Positions 59,193 through 64,000 of a stretch of DNA of 64,000 nucleotides are shown here, piece after piece. Origin of the DNA: Peltaster fructicola. Lineage: Eukaryota > Ascomycota > Dothideomycetes. Position 1 is the stretch's first letter, and the number at the start of each line of letters is the position of its first letter. The DNA lies in assembly GCA_001592805.2 (NCBI GenBank), contig CP051139.1, forward strand, positions 4,154,001 through 4,218,000, written 5' to 3'. The notes beneath the pieces were generated by a model. The model worked only from the letters and a program-made list of their open reading frames with translations, made no database searches and had not been told where the DNA came from. A program made the translations under genes and the position numbers.

Positions 59193-59984
59193 ATGGCGAT
59201 AAGCTTGTTGTGGTGGCTGACTATCCTCGTCTACACCCTTGCTGGCGTAGGTGCATTGCTCGACTTCAGGACCGAATTCAACGACCAGGGAAGTCTTGGT
59301 ATGAAACTCGACTACAACCTGGCAAGACATTCAGGTCTCGACACCGATCAGCAGACTAGCGATGATGACATTCGCACCCTCATTGTGAGCACCCGCTTGG
59401 TCTTCAAGGGCGATGTCAACACCCTAAGCGATGGCCAACTCGTCCAGATGGGCGGTGATGCCTTCAGAGAGAAGCTCGTTGAATTCGAGAAATATGGGCT
59501 TAAAAAAACTAAACAGACCTCGCTTGTAACTCTTCTGGCAGTCGGCAACGAGATCTACATCTCGACACCCATGCGAGGCTCTCTCGAGTTCACCTATTCT
59601 ATGCAGGACTCTCCTGTAGTGGCGCAGCTTATGGAATGCGCAATCCTTGCTCGAAGACAAGGATTGGTAGGTCGCCATAGGTTTGGGGCCACTTGTGGTG
59701 AGCCGATGGTCGCGCATCAGTACTTCCGGATTCATCAAGATCAAAGGACTTTGCAAGGTCTTGGTGCAAGAGTGGTCTCTGTCCGGGTGGGTGGAACCAA
59801 GGGTATCAAGGTTATCGACCCTTGTGGCACGGTTGTGACTGAAGACAACCTCTGGGGCTGTAATTTACTTGCGCCTGGGCTGGGAATGAGGGTGCTCGAT
59901 GTGAGCACTGAGCCTCAACCTTTCGACCTGTTCAGAGATGCTGGTGGGCTGGACTGGTATGATCAGGTATCTCTTTGCACCTAG
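59193..59984 (+). CDS. Orphan protein with a cytidine-deaminase-like signature
   Basis: A 263-residue single-exon frame using the first ATG (59193); the frame upstream to 59046 starts with TTG. The N-terminus MAISLLWWLTILVYTLAGVG is hydrophobic and could be a signal peptide or anchor. The second half has HRFGATCGEPMVAHQYF (C168-G-E170) and, 40 residues later, KVIDPCG then WGCNLL (P210-C211 and C223), with a VVSVRV strand between. This order, C-x-E then P-C...C with a beta strand between, resembles zinc-dependent cytidine deaminases, though the second motif is more widely spaced (C-x11-C) than usual. I recognise no named family. The deaminase idea is an inference from motifs alone. The frame is uninterrupted. 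Confidence 0.65.
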   Translation: MAISLLWWLTILVYTLAGVGALLDFRTEFNDQGSLGMKLDYNLARHSGLDTDQQTSDDDIRTLIVSTRLVFKGDVNTLSDGQLVQMGGDAFREKLVEFEKYGLKKTKQTSLVTLLAVGNEIYISTPMRGSLEFTYSMQDSPVVAQLMECAILARRQGLVGRHRFGATCGEPMVAHQYFRIHQDQRTLQGLGARVVSVRVGGTKGIKVIDPCGTVVTEDNLWGCNLLAPGLGMRVLDVSTEPQPFDLFRDAGGLDWYDQVSLCT

Positions 59985-60192
59985 CTGCCCACACATGAGC
60001 CTCCACACCTCTGTGCCACTTGTCACAACCGACAATAGCGTGCTCAATTAGCCAAGCTAGCGTCGGGCTGTAGACTTCGTTACCACAATAGTTGTTTCAA
60101 TTCTGCCGAGCTGTGCTTACGAAAGGATTGGCTTGAGCATTGTATCTTGCTCGACCAGCAACTACGTGCAGTGATATGTATAAATGACCAGG

Positions 60193-61608
60193 TCATATGA
60201 GCTGACCATTTTCGTACATATCAGGTCTCTGATATTCTTGAAGAGTGATATTCAGCTCTTTGCGCGAGATCAGTGTCTTGATACGTTGCTTGTCCCCGGG
60301 CGCAAGATAATCGCAGCGATCTGTGACTAGCAAAGACATGGTCAGCTGAGGGCGGCTAAGTTCCATGGGACGAAAATAATCGTTCGCAAGCTCGACGAAT
60401 TGCCACGTCTCATGCTTCCAAGAACCAAATAATGAGGAGAGATCATCGTGATAGAGCAATAGCTCTTGCAAAGAGCCCGGGAGCAGATCGTCGGCTGTCA
60501 TCTGGCTTCCACTCATGAGCCCTTCAAGAAGAGGCAGGTCCAGAGCTAGATGGCGCAGTTTATTAAAGGTCCGTATCCAGGTCAGATCGCCAAGAATTCG
60601 ACCAGGCTCAAAGCGTGGTGGTTCCTCCTTCATGAATCTTGTGCTAAGTACAAGAGAATGCAAGCTGTGCTGGAATGGTCTCAGAGCATCGTGCAGCACA
60701 TTGAGGTCCATCACATCGCGAGGTGGCGAGTCATATCCTTCCGAGAAGGCCTCCCAAGCAAAGGACTGTAGACCCGGAGTGAGATGCAGCAAAGACTTCA
60801 ATTGAGTCTCTCGGCATTGAGCAATCTTTAAGTGTCGGAGAGCAGGTAGTGTATGGAAACCTTGCAGCTTGCTTGCGAGGTCTGGTGGGTTATCGAGAGG
60901 TAATAGGAGAGTCTCGATTGCTGGTAAGGCGAAGTATGGGAGGTACCAATCCAAGTATCTGCCATAGTAATCCAGCTGAACGAATAAGGGCGCGAGATGC
61001 ACCGACTTCAGCCGAGAATATCTCGGCAAACCCGAGACCTTGTCGATCAGCGCGAGCTTGAACATCTTGCCTATCAGCTTCGTACCGATCACGGAACGAC
61101 CGTCGATTGAAAGATGTTCTATGTCGAGTGTCTGCGAAAGGAGTAAAGCTACAAGAGCGTCCATCTCATTAGCTTGAATCGCCGCCATCCATGTGTCAAT
61201 GAACGCAAGTGGAGCCTCGATCTTGTCGAATAGGGGCCTCACTTCGTTGGACACTAGGCTGTCGGTCTTGGACAGAGTAAAACATACCCTTTCCCGCCAC
61301 GCTGGCTCCGTCTCTGGGTGATAGTCTTGTCCAGTCCAGCTTATGTTCTGCCAAGACCCTCTGAGAACGACACTCCGGACATGTGCAGCGAGCTTTGGTC
61401 GTGCAAGGATCGTCTTGAGGAATGGGATGATAGGTGGCTCAGAGTGCAACATCCACTGCCAGTCAATCTTCGAATAAAGATATGGTTCTGCCAGGCATCT
61501 GGATTCCTTGCTCACCAGACATAGGGTGCACAGCTCTTTTCGTGAGAGGTCGCGGAGTACGACATCGTGAAGGTCTGCACCCAACGCTGTGAGGAGAGAT
61601 GTTCGCAT
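60193..61608 (-). CDS. F-box-like protein
   Basis: A 471-residue single-exon protein. I use the ATG at 61608 (MRTSLLTALG); the frame upstream to 61659 starts with TTG. Residues about 10-50 (DVVLRDLSRKELCTLCLVSK followed by LAEPYLYSKI) fit the F-box-like pattern common in fungal substrate adaptors of SCF ubiquitin ligases. The rest is leucine-rich with repeated strand-helix units (LPAIETLLLPLDN, LPALRHLKIAQC and LRHLALDLPLLEGL), as in many fungal F-box proteins with degenerate leucine-rich repeats. The target is unknown. It is convergent with the deaminase-like gene (208 bp). Confidence 0.78.
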   Translation of the reverse strand: MRTSLLTALGADLHDVVLRDLSRKELCTLCLVSKESRCLAEPYLYSKIDWQWMLHSEPPIIPFLKTILARPKLAAHVRSVVLRGSWQNISWTGQDYHPETEPAWRERVCFTLSKTDSLVSNEVRPLFDKIEAPLAFIDTWMAAIQANEMDALVALLLSQTLDIEHLSIDGRSVIGTKLIGKMFKLALIDKVSGLPRYSRLKSVHLAPLFVQLDYYGRYLDWYLPYFALPAIETLLLPLDNPPDLASKLQGFHTLPALRHLKIAQCRETQLKSLLHLTPGLQSFAWEAFSEGYDSPPRDVMDLNVLHDALRPFQHSLHSLVLSTRFMKEEPPRFEPGRILGDLTWIRTFNKLRHLALDLPLLEGLMSGSQMTADDLLPGSLQELLLYHDDLSSLFGSWKHETWQFVELANDYFRPMELSRPQLTMSLLVTDRCDYLAPGDKQRIKTLISRKELNITLQEYQRPDMYENGQLI

Positions 61609-61914
61609 TGTCGTTGTGTCGTTGGCTATGTCATGATGAGCAGGGAGAGCGCCAGACAACGCTGTGAGCCTGCGAACAAGTTATGTAGTCTCCTTGTCTC
61701 ACAACTCAATCTCGGTTGCTGCGTTGCAAGTGAAGACAGAACGGCGGTCTTGCCTTGTAGTTCTGCGCATGTAAGAGCGAAAGTGAGGCGCGGAGTGGTG
61801 AGATAGCGCCAACACGGTGCCAATGGATGATGTCAACCGTGACGCCGACGCGCTTGTGAATTTCAGTTGCAATGCAGGGTCCTTTCGATCACCGACCTCC
61901 CTCATCGCCAGACG
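61609..61914. other. Divergent promoter between F-box gene and dynactin p62
   Basis: About 300 bp between two divergent starts. Nothing specific is seen. Confidence 0.5.
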
Positions 61915-63625
61915 ATGCCGCCTCCCTTCCCATACACATTCTACGCATGCCCATGCGCGGAACAGGAAGCTGCCCTTTCATCTCAAGCACCCGACAGCAC
62001 GCAAGATGAAGCAGGGGAGTTGTCCTTCAATCCTCACGATCCGAAAGCAACATACGCACTTCATACGTTAGACCACCTACTCTTCTGCGACGACTGTCAT
62101 CAGATTAAATGTGCACGATGTATCAGTGAGGAAGTCGTACACTACTATTGTCCGAACTGTTTGTTCGAGGTACCGAGCAGCACCGCAAAGAATGATGGCA
62201 ATAGGTAAGGATGGTGAGCTGCACAGGAGTAGACGATGCATGGCATTTGAGGCTTACACGCACGACAGATGTTCGAGGAATTGCTACTCCTGTCCTCAAT
62301 GTACTTCGCCGCTCACCGTGTCGGCACTAGATATGAGGGATGAGAACACCGATGAAGATGCATATATTCTGGCATGCCAGTACTGCTCCTGGTCCTCCCT
62401 CGACATCAATGTACGCTTCGACAAGCCTACTAAGATCACAGATCAGCTGAAGAGAGCTCGGAAGGCACAGCATAACGACCATGGTGAAGCCGCTGATCGC
62501 CATATGAGTTCCGATGAGAGGTTCACATCGCTTGAAGCTTTCTACAAAGAGCAGCTGATTGCATCTGGCGAGGCGACTGGTGGTGTAGGATATGGTGGCT
62601 ACGGATCGCCTGCGAATCTCTCGCGGATCATCAACCTGTATGGAGGCATCTCGCATAATGCTTTGAAGAAGTCGCAAGAGAAGCCAGCGCCTATGCGAGA
62701 AGCATTAGCTGAGGAAGGACTGAAAACTTACGACGAGAGTACGTCTGAATTGGACATCGTTCAGAAGATGAGTGAGTCTGGATGGCATGGTACAACATCT
62801 TCGGCTCAGCGATATGCTGCGCCTATAGATTTCAACACAAGAATGCTTCAGGATCTGTGGCCAGCACCTGTCCATCTCAAGACGAAACGAGGCAAGAGGT
62901 GTCGTCAGTGCAAGCAGTTCGTTTTTCGACCTGATCAAAGACTCAACGGTCCTCGTCCACGACTACGGATAATAGCCATGAATTTCATACCTCGACTGTC
63001 CTTGCGGCCACTGGATCCAACACGCCAAGTCGTCAATCATTCCTTCTTGCTTAAGCACGAACAGCCTCCCACTCAACCTCTCCTACAACCTCATGTTGCA
63101 CAGCAGTACGTACTCACCTTGCGCAATCCCATCTTCGAGACAGTCAAGGTCACTCTAGCCGCATCGGCAACCACACCTGGACGAGTAGCTTCAAAAGTGA
63201 CCATATTGTGTCCTTCCTTCACGATCGGACCTGCTGGGGATGTCTGGGATGAAGCGCTGTCGACGCCTACGACTGGAGCAAGCGATGGCAGTCGGAAGGC
63301 AGCAATGGCATCGCTGACTGGCAATAATGAATCGGACAGGCAGCCAGAAGCTGGTAAGGTATGGGAGCAGACTCGGAACAGTACGTCGGTTGTGCTGGAG
63401 ATTGTTCCTGGAGCTCTGGCGCCACCTCCAAGCATCTTTTTGAAGGACGATGTTAAAGCCGCCCCGGTCGAGGAGGGTGATGATATACTAGAGGTTCCTG
63501 TGTATGTCAGGGTCGAGTGGACGGCAGAACTGGCCACAGAAGGTGAACAGAAAGGCACCACCGAGCGTGTCGCCAGAGAGCTGGCATACTGGTGTGTTCT
63601 AGGCGTAGGCAGGATTGCTAAATGA
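61915..63625 (+). CDS. Dynactin subunit p62 (DCTN4-like)
   Basis: Two exons with a 64-nt intron (62205-62268, GTAAGG...GACAG) encode 548 residues. p62 belongs to the pointed-end complex of dynactin, the dynein adaptor. Cys pairs typical of the p62 zinc-binding (RING-like) region are present: YACPCAEQE, LFCDDCHQIKCARCI, YYCPNCLFEVPSS, then after the intron CSRNCYSCPQCTSPL, ILACQYCSWSS and KRCRQCKQFVFRPD. The C-terminal half has beta-rich sections (VTLRNPIFETVKVTLAA, described loosely) and ends with WCVLGVGRI. Length is close to other ascomycete p62 proteins. Confidence 0.92.
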
Positions 63626-63799
63626 TACCATTTGATTCTTGTATATTCAATGTTGTGGTCAAAAGTCGTGAAATGCCCGACTTCAGAATATCTTGAAGCC
63701 ATGCTCGCACGTTCGACATCTCAGCACCACGATCCGATCCAGACTCATGGGTACACACCATAACGGTTGGCCCAGCATTATTTGTCGCAGCTCTGCAAC

Positions 63800-64000
63800 A
63801 TGCAATCAATTCGACAGATTCAGCGACTCAACGACGCTGAGCTCGAGAAATGTGTGCCACCAAATGCTTCCTGGCACACTGATTACCGCGATACAGCATA
63901 TGTCTACATAGGCGGGCTGCCATTCGAGCTGTCTGAAGGCGATGTGCTTACCATCTTCTCGCAGTATGGCAATCCAGTACATGTGAATCTCGTCCGAGAC
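63800..64000 (+). CDS. IST3: Ist3/RBMX2-type splicing factor, N-terminal part (gene runs off the window)
   Basis: The ATG at 63800 opens a frame that stays clear to the window end (67 codons). The N-terminal MQSIRQIQRLNDAELE and WHTDYRDTAYVYIGGLPFEL are the hallmark opening of Ist3/Snu17, a member of the RES complex needed for pre-mRNA retention and splicing. VYIGGLPF is RNP2 of an RRM. SEGDVLTIFSQYGNPVHVNL continues the first helix and second strand. RNP1 would lie just beyond the window. Confidence 0.9.
   Translation, partial: MQSIRQIQRLNDAELEKCVPPNASWHTDYRDTAYVYIGGLPFELSEGDVLTIFSQYGNPVHVNLVRD

Overview
The window is nuclear DNA from a filamentous ascomycete (Pezizomycotina). A dothideomycete is my best guess but is not proven. 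The reasons are: short spliceosomal introns (nearly all 41-72 nt, with GTRNGT-type donors and CTRAY-like branch sites), roughly even base composition, a Pbs2-type HOG kinase kinase, Kar9, caleosin, a DUF3824-type protein and a HET-NACHT-ankyrin receptor. Gene order is mosaic on both strands. No mobile element, CRISPR array or tRNA was recognised. I count 28 protein-coding genes, two of them cut by the window edges.

Left part (1-24910): a DIP2/Cmr2-like adenylate-forming protein (partial, -), a ferric reductase (-), the HOG-pathway kinase kinase Pbs2 (-), an auxin-efflux-carrier-type transporter (+, start codon unresolved), a secreted protein with an apparent frameshift (-), an unknown conserved protein (+), Kar9 (+), a very charged DUF3824-like protein (-), a YeeZ-like Rossmann protein (-) and GTP cyclohydrolase II (+).

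Middle (25009-46667): a dense housekeeping block. It holds SNU13 (-), the V-ATPase c subunit VMA3 (+), glutathione-dependent formaldehyde dehydrogenase (+), RPL5 (+), an ARF6/Arf3-type GTPase (+), mannose-6-phosphate isomerase (-), a coiled-coil protein (-), a PP2A activator (-), a peroxisomal acyl-CoA ligase ending in SKL (+), a caleosin (-), a long Mhp1-like leucine-rich protein (+) and an MFS transporter (-).

Right part (48095-64000): this is more accessory. It holds a HET-NACHT-ankyrin NLR-type protein (+), topoisomerase III (+), a secreted fusion of an SGNH esterase with a spherulin-4/GH135-like domain and an FN3 module (-), a small protein with a cytidine-deaminase-like Cys-Gly-Glu / Pro-Cys signature (+), an F-box-like protein (-), dynactin p62 (+) and the start of the splicing factor IST3 (+).

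The most interesting items are the SGNH-spherulin-4 fusion, the deaminase-like orphan, the caleosin whose first EF-hand has lost its calcium ligands, and two groups of genes that are also neighbours in budding yeast (CMR2/ECM3/ARF3 and SNU13/VMA3). Exon borders were read by eye from splice signals and frame continuity.
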